Assembly (NCBI GenBank): GCA_963921425.1
Contig: OY992832.1
Coordinates: 18,264,835 to 18,328,834, forward strand
Reading direction: 5' to 3'
Origin: Dryas octopetala
Lineage: Eukaryota; Streptophyta; Magnoliopsida; Rosales; Rosaceae
DNA: 64,000 nucleotides
Below the pieces are notes generated by a model that was not told the DNA's origin, ran no database searches, and saw nothing but the letters and a program-made list of their open reading frames with translations. This document shows, one piece after another, positions 48,289 through 60,107 of the stretch (position 1 is its first letter; every line of letters begins with the position of its first letter). The translations under genes were made by a program, and so were the position numbers.

Positions 48289-49218
48289 ATTGCTTCTATA
48301 AGGAGCTAGTACTCCAATTATATATGCCTCTTTATTATTCCTTTTAACAATTTTTGCATACTCTGTTATCACTCTCTTACTCTCATTCTTTTTATACTTA
48401 TTTTCTACATCTTTTCACGAAATTACTTAAATAACCATTTAATATGAATTAAACTAAATTCTCGATCCTATGGGTCAAGTTGATTGTAGGAATGGAATTG
48501 GCATTCTTGACCTTTAATTAGGAATACCCATTTCATTGTTTTGGGGGTGTGAATTGTTAATTGTTTTGATATAATTGAATTGTACAATATATATCTTCTT
48601 CTTATAAGTCAATTTTAAAAGTGAATTAAGTCTATTAAACTTTAACAAAAATGAGAATAATTCTCACTCCTATGTGTAAACCTAACAATGGAATGTCTCC
48701 ACATGCAAATGATCCGAACATAAACGACTACGTTCTATTTCATCAAAACAACACCTTATATATAATTGGTCCTAATAATTGATATAATAATAAATATAAA
48801 TTGATTGAAGATGTGACCCGGCCTTCTAATACTATAATATGAGTTGGTTTTTAAGATAACATTGAAAATCATTTGTAAATAAAATCTTCCTACTAAACCT
48901 ATATTGGTGTCTATAATCTGGAACAATAATTCAACTCATCTCTTATCGATTCTTAATACGAGTGAGCTAGCTTTGTGGTTTTCCTCAGTTGTCACTTGTC
49001 AGTACTCGTTCACGAGATATCTCTCGTCGACGTAGACGCTCGCCACGTTCACACGTACACTACATGATCACAACAATCACACAACGCAACGTCAGCTTCC
49101 CTCTCCCACTCTCCCCTGCCACTAAAATCCAAAACGCTCACATTAACATGCATACACTTTTTTTGGCCAGAAACCATGCATACACTAATACCAGCTAGTA
49201 TTTGTACACTGACCATAA

Positions 49219-49400
49219 ATAAAAACATACTATTTATATTCTTATTTCTTAATTTAACAAAGAATAAAAGAATAACCATAAAAAACATACTATTTATATT
49301 CTTATTTCTTAATTTAACAAAGAATAAAAATTTAGCCATGACAAACATACTATTTATATTATTTTTCCTCAATTTAACAAAGAATAAAAAGATAACCATA
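49219..49400. repeat. Three direct repeats of about 60-66 bp upstream of BGAL8-B
   Basis: Counterpart of the array at 28978-29180, without the extra GATAATTATA. It ends just before the point where copy B loses homology to copy A. Confidence 0.8.
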
Positions 49401-49582
49401 AAAAGATAAATAACGTTCTGCCACTATATCGAAAAACTTTTATCACTATGGGTGATACTATTCGAATGTTATAACATAAGTAGATAAAAAATTTATACAG
49501 AATATAATATTAATAAATAAAAATAATTATTGTGTATGAATATCACACTATCAGTCTATCTATCACATGATATTATTAATTT

Positions 49583-50297
49583 CATCTGACTAATGGGAAA
49601 TTTTCAGATGGTTGACTTATGTGGTGGTTGTTGATGCTTGATTTTCCACAGGGTCGCAACGTGATTCTGGAACAAAGCTTTGGGGCCCCTAAAGTGACAA
49701 AGGATGGTGTCACTGTAGCAAAGAGTATTGAATTCAAAGACAAAGTCAAGAACATTGGTGCTAGTCTTGTAAAGCAGGTGGGAAATGCTACAAATGATGT
49801 AGCAGGCGATGGTAAGAGTTCCATGCATTATAGTATTAATATTTCTAAAAGTTTGGATGATCATGAAGACAGGGATATGAAGGTTGTTATTCATGGTTGC
49901 AGGTACCACTTGTGCTACAGTCCTTAACCGTGCTATATTTACCGAAGAATGCAAGTCAGTGGCAGCTGGAATGAATGCTATGGACCTAAGACGAGGCGTT
50001 TCAATGGCAGTTGATCAGCACATCTGAAGAAATAGCCCAGGTCTGCTTGTTTTCAACATAGAGGGATCGACTCAAAGTTGTTTGAGAATTTGAAAGAAAT
50101 AATATGAATGACTAAAGGACTTAATGACTTTGTTGCTTATACGAATTCTTTTTCCTCAAAAGGTTGGGACAATATCAGCTAATGGAGAGAGAGAGAAATT
50201 GGTGAGCTAATAGCTAAGGCTATGGAGAAAGTTGGCAAAGAGGGTGTTATTACCATATCTGTAAGTTGCTTCCTTGGTATCTTCCTTTGTTGGCTTT
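49583..50297 (+). pseudogene. Mitochondrial chaperonin CPN60 (HSP60) gene fragment in the BGAL8-B upstream region
   Basis: Three exon remnants on the plus strand with introns retained. About 49653-49812 encodes [20 protein letters not shown] and on to [14 protein letters not shown]; about 49903-50040 encodes [38 protein letters not shown], then in another frame ISTSEEIAQ; about 50163-50260 encodes VGTISANGER, then shifted GELIAKAMEKVGKEGVITIS. Splice-like borders remain (GATG|GTAAGA, TTGCAG|GTACC, CCCAG|GTCTGC). A deletion with a frameshift follows SMAVD and a 4-base insertion follows ANGER, so it is broken, and both ends of the gene are absent. This block replaces copy A 29352-29758. It ends 112 bp upstream of the BGAL8-B ATG. 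Confidence 0.92.
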
Positions 50298-50409
50298 GCT
50301 GCAAGAAAAGCAACCAAGAAATCGTTCTTAGAAAGCAAGAGATTGTTAAAAGGAGCTGAAACAGAAAGTGCTTTTGATTATTTAGCAAGAGAAAGTGCTT
50401 TGTTTCAGC

Positions 50410-50808
50410 ATGAGAGGAAACGAGTTTAGGACAACGGTGGTGCTTTTGGTGCTTGGAGCTTTGGTTACGGCGTCGTATTGTGCGAATGTGACGTACGACC
50501 GCAGAGCGCTGGTGATCGATGGCAAGCGCAGAGTGTTGGTGTCTGGCTCCATTCACTACCCTCGAAGCACTCCCGAGGTACGTTCCTCTCGCTCTCTCTC
50601 TCCCTCTCTCTCTCGCTCTGTTTTTCTCTCTGAAGCTATATGTGTGTGTGTGTGTTTGGCAATTTGGCAATTGGAATTTGAGTGTTTCTTGAATTGGTTG
50701 TTTGGTTTGGTGCAGATGTGGCCGGACCTTATTCAGAAATCGAAGGATGGAGGTCTGGATGTGATTGATACCTACGTCTTCTGGAACTTGCACGAACCAG
50801 TTCGAGGC

Positions 50809-50841
<33 letters not shown>

Positions 50842-53800
50842 ACTCACAGTGTTTCTTTCTTGGTTCTTGTTATTTGGTGAAATCTTTAATTCCAGACGCG
50901 ACGTTTGGTTGCTGAGAAAATGTGGGAGTACTGTTTTTGCTATGCTTAATTATTTCCATTTTAGTATTTCTAATCGGCTTAATTATCGATTTACCACCTA
51001 AAACTGTAATTCATTCCCACTTTATCAACTGAAAGTTTTTTTGTCACAGATTACCACCTGTAACTTATATCCGTGTCCCATTTTACCTTGTTCCGTCAAC
51101 AATTCCGTTAATGCTGACGTTGCGCGTTGGATGTGCGCCACGTGTCATATCTTTTTTTGTATTTTTTGATTTTTTTGATTTTTCTAAGCTTTGAAAATTA
51201 ATTCAAAATAGGTCCGAACTTAGAAAAATACACGGAAAATTCCTATTGACTTGTCTTGACTAGTACTAATTTACTATGGGGTCAAAATGCCAATTTTCCC
51301 TCTAAAAATTTCCAAAAAATTTGGAAAGTCCAAATTTATTTCTATAAAATTAAAATACTTTAGACTCTTTGAAAATTCATAGAATAATCTCCCGAACTCC
51401 AAAAAATATGAGGTCTGCACCGTTAGTCTTCTAAAAACTAACAATACCTTTCTCGTGAACACTTGCTACCCAAAAGACCTCTCGGTCTTAGAGAAAAATA
51501 AAATTTCCTATAAAATAAATTCTAAAAAAATTCTAAAATTTCTGTAAAGTCTCGAAATAATTCTCTAAAACAGGCTTTTGGAAATTTTTCAAAATATTTT
51601 TGAGAATTTGTCCAAGAGTTTATGAAAATTCTAGAATTTATTTAATAGAGGAAAATTTATTTTAATTTTTTTAGAAATGAATTTGGACTTTCTAATTTTT
51701 TTGGAAATTTTTAGAGGGCAAATTGGTAATTTAATCTTATAGTAAATTAGTGATAGTCAAGACGAGTCCGTAAGAATTTTTCGTGTATTTTTCTGAGTTC
51801 AGAGCTATTTTTAATTAATTTTTAAAGTATATAAAAATAAAAAAAAATGCGAAAAAAAAAGGATGTGACACGTGGCGCACATCTAGCGCACCACGTCAGC
51901 ATTAACGGCCAAATCGTCAGCATTAACGGAATTGTTGACGGAACAAGATAAAATGAGACACGGATATAAGTTACAAGTGATAATCTGGGACAAAAAAAAA
52001 TTTCAGGTGGTAAAGTGAGAATAAGTTACAGTTTTGGATGGTAAATCGATAATTAAGCCTTTCAAAGTTTTCCTTGCAACCAAACAGTCTTTTATGTTTT
52101 CCGATTCTTTGTGTTTAACGGTTTATAGTTATCTGGAATTTGCATTTTCGGTCAGTTATGATGGTGACTCGTATAACAATTTTACAGTATGACTTTGAGG
52201 GAAGAAAAGATTTGGTTAAATTTGTGAAGACAGTAGCAGAAGCGGGTCTTTATGTGCATCTGCGAATTGGCCCTTATGTATGCGCAGAATGGAACTACGG
52301 GTATTGCTCTCATTGGTCCTTTTCTTTTCCTTTTTATTTTTTTTTTCTTTAAGAATAAAAAGGGAGCTGATTAATAATGATTTACTTTACTTGTTTTACT
52401 ATTTTCTAATTGTGTTTGTGTTTCAAACTTTCAACTTGTATTGAACAGTGGCTTTCCTCTTTGGTTGCATTTTATACCCGGAATTCAGTTGCGAACTGAT
52501 AATGAGCCCTACAAGGTCTCTAATCCACTTTTTCCCATCCGGCCCTGTTTTTGTGTGGTATTTTTCTTGGTATTTTCTCAGTTTCTTTAATTTATTAAAA
52601 TATATGTGGTTCAGGCAGAAATGCAGCGATTCACGGCCAAAATTGTGGATATGATGAAGCAGGAGAAACTTTATGCATCCCAGGGTGGACCCATCATTTT
52701 ATCCCAGGTGAATTTTTTTTATATTTTTTATTATTTTACCTCATAGTCATTGTGGTGTCTGGTTTTTAGCTGCACATATCTTATAAGAATATTCCAATTT
52801 GAGTTTCTGGGTATTGTTACATTTTAGAGGACATTAATTGTTTATTTCTATTATTCTAGATTGAAAACGAGTATGGATTCGTTGATTCAGCTTATGGGTC
52901 TGCTGCCAAAACCTATATTAATTGGGCAGCAGACATGGCTGTGTCTTTGAATACAGGGGTGCCCTGGGTCATGTGCCAGCAAGCAGATGCTCCTGCTTCC
53001 GTGGTGAGACTTCCTTATTCATTTTCCATTTGTATTGTATTGGCCTTGTACAAACAGAGCATTCTCAGCATGCTTTCTTTACTCTTCTTGCGCTGTATCT
53101 ACTTGCAGATCAACACTTGCAATGGATTTTACTGTGATCAATTCACCCCAAATTCTGTCAAGAGTCCCAAAATGTGGACTGAGAATTGGAGTGGATGGTA
53201 AGGTGCCTAAAAAATCCTATTAGTTTTTGATATTTTGAACTAGTTTTCTGTAAATTTGAATTGATTTCTAGTATCACATCTTATCTTTTGATCTGATTGT
53301 ATTTTATTGGAAACCTTCAAAACATTTGTGATCAGGTTTCTTTCCTTCGGTGGTGCTGTACCTCAGAGACCGGTGGAAGACCTTGCATTCGCTGTAGCAC
53401 GCTTCTTCCAGAGAGGTGGAACTTTCCAAAATTATTATTTGGTACTGCTTTTGTATCTGAAGTTCATTGACATTTTAACGACTTTATGAGAATGCTTCGA
53501 TGCTCTAGGACAAAATTCGGTATAGTATCTGAAACCAAGAAGAAAACATGAAGTGATATTTTCTTTGTTGCTCTTCAACAGTACCATGGTGGGACTAACT
53601 TTGGGCGGACTACTGGTGGACCCTTTATTGCTACAAGTTACGACTATGATGCTCCAATTGATGAGTATGGTATGCTTTCTAGTATGCCTATATTTCTGCC
53701 TTGTATATAAAACTTGTGGTCATCAGTGGTACGTGAATGAACTGGGAATTTCTGTCAACATGATGCTTATAGGGTATTGGCAATACTTAGACAGCCAACA

Positions 53801-56800
53801 TGAATGCTTTCAACTTTATAATATACTTAGAATAATTCATCAGTGAATCAGTTCAACCTTTTCATGTATGTTGCAGGACTTCTTAGACAGCCTAAGTGGG
53901 GTCACCTAAAAGATGTGAATAAGGCCATAAAGCTTTGTGAAGAGGCAATGGTGGCCACTGACCCAACAATTTCTTCTCTTGGTACAAACTTGGAGGTATA
54001 ATGCTTTTACTCGTGTTAGAGAATATTCCATCTCTTCTGATTCATGGCTATGATAAAAATTTCTATATGAACTTCTTCTAGGCCTCAAGGTCCTCCAGTC
54101 TAGGTGAATATCCTCATATGGCCATATTTAGTGTGGGGTTAGGCACCCCCAGTGCAATGGAGCAATAGAACTTAAACTTACAAGTTATACATGTTAGAAT
54201 ATTTGGGAGGAAATATCTGTGGTATCTGAAGTGAAGTCTTATTCCATTGGTCTTGGATGAACTTCCTAAGTATTAATCCTTTCAAAAGGTGCCCAGTCGA
54301 GAATTGAATAGTTGTAGCTCCAAAAACTTTAATTTTACTGTTGTATGTTCATTGTTATTTCTTTATATCTTCAGGCAGCTGTCTATAAAACAGGATCAGT
54401 GTGTGCTGCTTTTCTTGCCAATGTGGGCACCCAATCTGATGCCACTGTGACTTTTAATGGCAAGTCATATAACTTGCCTGCATGGTCTGTGAGCATTTTA
54501 CCAGACTGCAAAAATGTTGTGCTTAACACTGCAAAGGTTTGCCTCCTTAGCTTCTATTGCACGTATACTTGTTTGTATTTAGAGAAAGTTGCCTACATTT
54601 ATTTGCAGATGTGTAGAGTATCAAAATGTTTTGATCTGTAGATGTACATTATTATGACGGCCTTTCTTGGTCAGATTAATAGCTCTGTTCCATGAATTAT
54701 CTGCAAAACGTTCTTATTTCCACCTTAAATTGTATGTTCTCGCTTTTAATAGTTTAATAACTGTGTTGCACTGAGATTACTTCAAAAGTATTTTATTTAA
54801 TCCTATTTTTAAGTCCACGACATCTCATACATTTTCATACCACCTGGAATTGTTTGCTCCTACTTTTTATATTTTGGTGTTCAACAAAACTATGGAACAA
54901 CTTCAGTTAGACCATGGTTGGTCATTTTCCTTTATAACGTCAGTTAGACCATGGAACAACTTTTGTAATCATTGACATTTTTAATCAACTCACAATTGTT
55001 ATGGATTGCCAAGGGATATTCGTGAATATTTTCCTTTAAATTCATCATACGTAGTAAGGTCAAAATTGTGTTATGTTTTTCTCTTTTCTTGTGGGCTAGT
55101 TGCATAAGCAAAGTATATCACATTTTCATGACAGATTAACTCTGCTGCTATGATTCCAAGCTTCACACGTCAATCATTGATAGCTGATGTTGATTCCACT
55201 GAAGCTTTGGGCTCAGGCTGGAGTTGGATAAATGAACCAGTGGGTATCTCAAAGGATGATGCATTTACCAGAGTTGGATTATTGGAGCAAATAAACACTA
55301 CAGCTGATAAAAGTGACTATTTATGGTACTCTTTAAGGTATGCAAGTTTATTGTTTCTGCGGTTGCTTTCTTAAGATGTATTTATTGCCTTTCAGTCAGT
55401 TGTCTTGATTTCTTTCGAGACTTAATTTCCCTTTCTAAACAAATTTGGCAGCATTGATGCCAAAGATGGATCTCAAACTGTACTTCAAGTGGAATCACTT
55501 GGCCATGTTCTTCATGCTTTTATTAATGGAAAGCTTGCAGGTGATCTATAAGTTAATGTCGTTAGAATTTGATATAATTTGATTGCAATACATCTCTATT
55601 CCACATTGCTGTCTCAAATTTCAATAATATGCTTTTCAAGTATTTGCTTGGGTTCCTTAGTGTTAATCCAATGACTGCTTTGGTTACACTGGCAAATAAA
55701 AAAGCATTTTCTCTTAATCATTTTACTCTGGAGAGGCCTTCAAGGCTGAGATAGGAATCCTCTGAACGGGTTTGAGGAATGACTCATCACGGATTTCCTG
55801 GTAACTTTGGGGAAGGGATAAATTACCTTAAATTAATCACAGTATTAGAGGTCTTGAATCGATAGAGTTTGAGTGTTTCCAAAGGGTTTTGCTCCCTTGT
55901 CCTGCTACCTATATGGAAAACTCAAACATATTTATTGGTCAACAGAAGGTCAACTCCATGCTTACTCAAGTTTATATATCCTTCTGTGTCTTTGTAGGTA
56001 CTCTTTGTTGTTATACTTTGGCTTTGTTTGTTTAATTTCTTTCCACTCTTCCCTTTTTTGTATTTTCTTGTGTCAGGCCAAAAATTAAATTGAATGCATT
56101 TCCTGACTAATCTAAGTTTTAAATCCTCTAAGCCATTCTGTTTTATAGACTTTATGCCATTTAAGCATGGTTTGTTCCAATTATATTGCAACAAAAGCTT
56201 TCAAAATTATGCCTCCCATCAGGCACCATGTAAATTGAGGATTTGGAAAAATTATCATGTCCGGTTCTTTCGGGGAATGTGTAAATTGAGGATTTGATCT
56301 CAAACTTAGTGGTCCTATGTTTCTTGTTTTTTTTTTTTTTTTTAAAGCTTCCTGTAAGGCTGTAACACACTATGGGTATTGAAAATTTGAATCCCATATA
56401 CAGAAGATTATATACTAGGATGAAGCCTGATTATAAGGTTCACACTTCACAATCGTGAATTTCAAATCTAAATTAGTGCTTGAACAGTAATTACAACCAT
56501 CACTGGAACTGTTACAAATTTTCTAGTCGTATTTATCTTTTAATTGGATCCTTTTCAGGGAGTGGAATAGGTAACAGTAACAAAACCAAGATTTCTGCAG
56601 AGATCCCTGTCTCATTTGCATCTGGGAAGAACACAATTGATCTTCTGAGTCTGACTGTTGGGCTTCAGGTTTGGCCTTATTGATTATGCTTTCTATAAGC
56701 ATGTATTTAAAAGGAAATTACCATCTATATTATTTCTGGCATGTCAGTTTTCATAAAGAAGATCCATGCTTTAAAGGTAAATATGACTAATTGCAAACCT

Positions 56801-57259
56801 AAAATTTTTTCAATCAGAGCTTTGGAGCTTTCTTTGACAAATCGGGTGCCGGAATCACTGGTCCTGTACAGCTGAAAGGCTTAAAAAATGGCTTTACTAT
56901 TGATCTCTCTTCTCAGCAATGGACATATCAGGTCAGTCTTTTTGTTGCAGTGCCCTGATATGGATTTCAGTAGATTGTGCATTTGAGGGAAAACAGTGGT
57001 TACTAACTTAAAATAGCAGTCAGTACCATCAAAAGGACGAAATTTAACAGTTTGTCTTCATCATTGTGACTACAGATTGGACTTAAAGGTGAAGACTTAG
57101 ACCTTCCTAGTGGAAGTTCTTCTCAGTGGGTTTCAAAACCTACCTTGCCCAAGAAACGACCCTTGACCTGGTACAAGGTAATTCGTTACTATTATTTTTT
57201 ACTACTTGGTTATGAATTAAGGATCAGTTTGATAACCATTTTGTTTTTAGTTTTTAAAT

Positions 57260-57350
<91 letters not shown>

Positions 57351-58682
57351 AAGATGAAATATGAGAGAGTTGAGGAACCGATGAGGGAAAATACACAAAA
57401 TTAGAACTAAAAACTATTTAAAGTGCCAGTCTATTAGTCTAATATGGTCACTTCCTATATTTTATCTACTCTTCAAAGCGCCAATCATGTCACTTGGTGT
57501 GCATTTTCTGTCTACCATTGATGAATGTATCTTTTTTTTTTTTTTTTGGGCGTAGATGAATCTATCAATTTGATCAACTTGAAACCATTGGCAAAGTCTA
57601 AGGGTAAATGTGTTGAAACTAGAACTACAGGAAGGAATGTGAATTTGGGGTGAAACTGCATGGAATTTAAGCTTTTATATTGTAAGGTGTTTGCATATGT
57701 TATCTTTTCTTGGATATTCATGCTTGCATGTTGTGCATTCTCAGTGAATTGGATTTCCTTAAGCCTAGGATACGCTTGCTTTAGGAAAATGGTTACTAGG
57801 AGTGCTATGATTCAAATTCTTTAAGTGACTAACCAAAAGAAATATTCTTTTATTCAGGCACAATTTGATGCCCCTGGTGGCAGTAACCCTGTTGCACTAG
57901 ACTTCACGGGGATGGGGAAGGGTGAGGCATGGGTGAATGGACAAAGCATTGGGCGTTACTGGCCAACAAATATTGCTCCGAAAAGTGGTTGCACCGACTC
58001 TTGCAACTACAGAGGATCTTTTAACTCGGACAAATGCCGAAAGAACTGTGGCCAGCCATCTCAGGAACTGTAAGTGCTAGAGAATCTAAGGGAAAAGCTT
58101 GAATTGAATCTCTGATTCTGATACCACTAATCCTACAGGTACCACGTACCCCGTTCATGGTTGAAACCAAGTGGCAATACTCTTGTACTGTTTGAGGAAA
58201 TTGGGGGTGATCCAACACAGATATCTTTTGCTACAAGACAGGTTGAAAATTTGTGCTCACATGTATCAGAGTCTCACCCATCACCTGTAGATACATGGAG
58301 TTCAGATTCAAAAGCAGCAAGGAAGTTGAGGCCTATGCTATCACTTGAGTGCCCATTTCCTAATCAAGTCATTTCTTCAATAAAGTTTGCAAGTTTCGGA
58401 AGACCTCGCGGTACTTGTGGGAACTTCAGCCATGACCAGTGCTACAGAAGTAGAGCTCTATCCACTGTACAAAAGGTATGACCTTATTCAGTCATGCACC
58501 TCCACTTTTAACTCTTTTTTCGCTTATGATTAATTTTTATTGGTTTACTGACAAGTGCAATATCCATTATACAGGCATGCGTTGGATTAAAGAGCTGTAG
58601 CATTGAAGTGTCGGTTAATACATTTGGTGACCCATGTAAAGGAGTAACAAAGAGTTTAGCAGTAGAAGCTTCATGTAGATAG
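50410..58682 (+). CDS. BGAL8: Beta-galactosidase 8-type glycoside hydrolase family 35 enzyme, copy B
   Basis: It has the same 19-exon structure as copy A and an open reading frame of 839 residues (exon 1 50410-50577, exon 2 50716-50811, exon 3 52188-52300, last exon ending at 58682). Catalytic blocks are kept: IENEYG (Glu183) and [10 protein letters not shown] (Glu252), plus the signal peptide and SUEL-type lectin tail. Differences from copy A include S4N, H23Y, H31R, M44V, E74D, N186F, I187V, M292L and H336N. Copy A appears to carry the family-typical residue at several of these ([30 protein letters not shown]), so copy B looks more relaxed. Intron 2 is enlarged by a MULE-type insertion. The upstream 400 bp are not those of copy A but a chaperonin gene fragment. 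No stop or frameshift was found, so it could still be functional if transcribed. Confidence 0.9.
50975..52062. mobile_element. Mutator-like non-autonomous element inserted in BGAL8-B intron 2
   Basis: The ends are GGCTTAATTATCGATTTACC and the inverse GGTAAATCGATAATTAAGCC. The inverted ends continue for over 100 bp (ACTTATATCCGTGTC against GACACGGATATAAGT), and inner words such as TTTGGAAAGTCC and GGACTTTCTAATT are also mirrored, so most of it folds back. Copy A intron 2 lacks it (TTTCTAATTTGCAAAG at about 30435). The ends are related to the element at 9795-11286. The flanks do not show a clean 9-bp duplication; a small deletion at the right border is possible. No coding capacity. Confidence 0.88.
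57261..57347. repeat. (GA)n microsatellite in BGAL8-B intron 16
   Basis: About 43 GA units, longer than the counterpart at 35621-35688. Confidence 0.9.
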
Positions 58683-58767
58683 ACATTGCTCCGTGGCTTT
58701 GTTAATTACTTGTGGGATATAAGTAAAATGTTATCCCCAAGTTTGTCTCTAATTGAATAAGGTCATT

Positions 58768-59999
58768 CTAATGGATGGTAAAGAATATGAATAGTATTTT
58801 TGATATTTCTCCTAATAGAAAGACGAGTAGTTTTTTAGGGAGTGTTAACAGTGGCACCCTTTTTGATATGACCATAATGACTTGATTTGTGTAAGGATTA
58901 TGTTCCAAAGACGATTGCCTTTGGAACCTGCAAACCTTGCAGAGAGGTGAAAAGAGAGATGGGGTTTGGTACTTGTCCTCCCCACCTATCATTGGCATTG
59001 GCACTCCTCTCTTGACCGGACTCACATATCCTGCCCTGTAAGTCTTCCCCAAAACGCCCTCCACCTCATCAGACAAATTGGAAAACCTGAACTGTGTCTC
59101 CAAGTGGGCAAAAGTGTCACCACTTGGTATTTGGTACTTGTGAACTCTGTTTTCCTCCTCCCCAATTGGCCTCACCGTTATGTCCATCTCCACCAGCCCT
59201 GCAACCGTGACCCGAGCGTAGTTCATGTCGTCGGTTCTTTCGACGATCACCTGTCTTTCTTCGCCATGAGTCCTCCACTCGGCGTCTCCGTCGGTCGGGA
59301 TGGTCACGTCCTCGCCGTCCCATCTGACCATGAGGGCATCCACTTTGTCGTCCCACTTTGCGACCCTCTTGGCTGCAATCACGAGGGTGTGAGTGTCGAA
59401 CATCACTGACAAGGCTTGGACCCACGTGAAGTCGCGAGTCCTTCCTGTTGGTCGTGTCCCGATCAAGTGTGCGTTGATTTGGAGCTTGTCGTCCGAGACA
59501 ATGGCGAAGTTTCCGTCCTTGGCTCCATGGAAGTAGAACATCACACCATCACCACCAACAAATCGTGGGTCGTAGCAGAGTGAGCCATATCCATTACAAT
59601 TGGCTTTTCTATCTGCATGCCAAAAAAACCAATCAAATGGAAGAAAAATGGGTGAATTATGAATCCAGACGAATTAGGGGGAGTCTTACACTTGCAAACG
59701 GCTTCACACTTGCTGCCGCAGTTGATGAAACAACCCTTGTGTTTCTTGTTCTGTTTGGGCTTCCTCTCAGGGCATTCTTTGGGACACACAAGGGTCTTGT
59801 AATAACAGGCACCCTTTGATTTGCAGAAGCCTCGCTCCTGTTTCGACCCCGGTACGGGGTCCTTTGCATCGTAATTTGACTCGTCGGCTTCATTCTCATT
59901 CTCATTCCCGTTCCCTTCACCCAAAACAAAAGTGGCCTCAATGGAAATGAGCACCACAAAAAGAGCCACCAAAATATGTGACATTCTTATGTTAGCCAT
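58768..59999 (-). CDS. Root_cap domain secreted protein, copy B, with a replaced C-terminal tail
   Basis: Exons 59999-59690 and 59612-58768 join in frame to 384 residues. The signal peptide, Cys-rich region and Root_cap domain are almost identical to copy A. After CRFQRQSS the sequence diverges: copy A ends SGLAALAQY, whereas here the frame runs on through about 45 new residues (LEHNPYTNQVIMVISKRV and on to a hydrophobic end IFFTIH). The cause is a deletion that joined this codon region directly to the DNA downstream of BGAL8-B (equivalent to copy A about 37500 joined to 38022), removing the native stop and 3' UTR. The stop now lies 85 bp from the BGAL8-B stop, in convergent orientation. Whether the longer product is stable is unknown; it could be a decaying copy. 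Confidence 0.85.
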
Positions 60000-60099
60000 T
60001 TCTGGCTAAGCTCTAATATGTATTTTTTCTCTTCTCCTTCTGTTGGTTTGCTTGTGTTGTGAGCTGAAGGATGAATGGGAAGTGATGGGTGCATAGAGA

Positions 60100-60107
60100 T
60101 ATATATA
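60100..60107 (-). promoter_or_regulatory. Putative TATA box of Root_cap-B
   Basis: TATATATA about 100 bp upstream of the start codon, in the same place as in copy A. The whole proximal promoter is nearly identical between the copies. Confidence 0.55.

Noticed and set aside
49583..50297. A functional chaperonin gene
   Set aside because: Only a middle part is present, with a deletion, a frameshift, an insertion and both ends missing.
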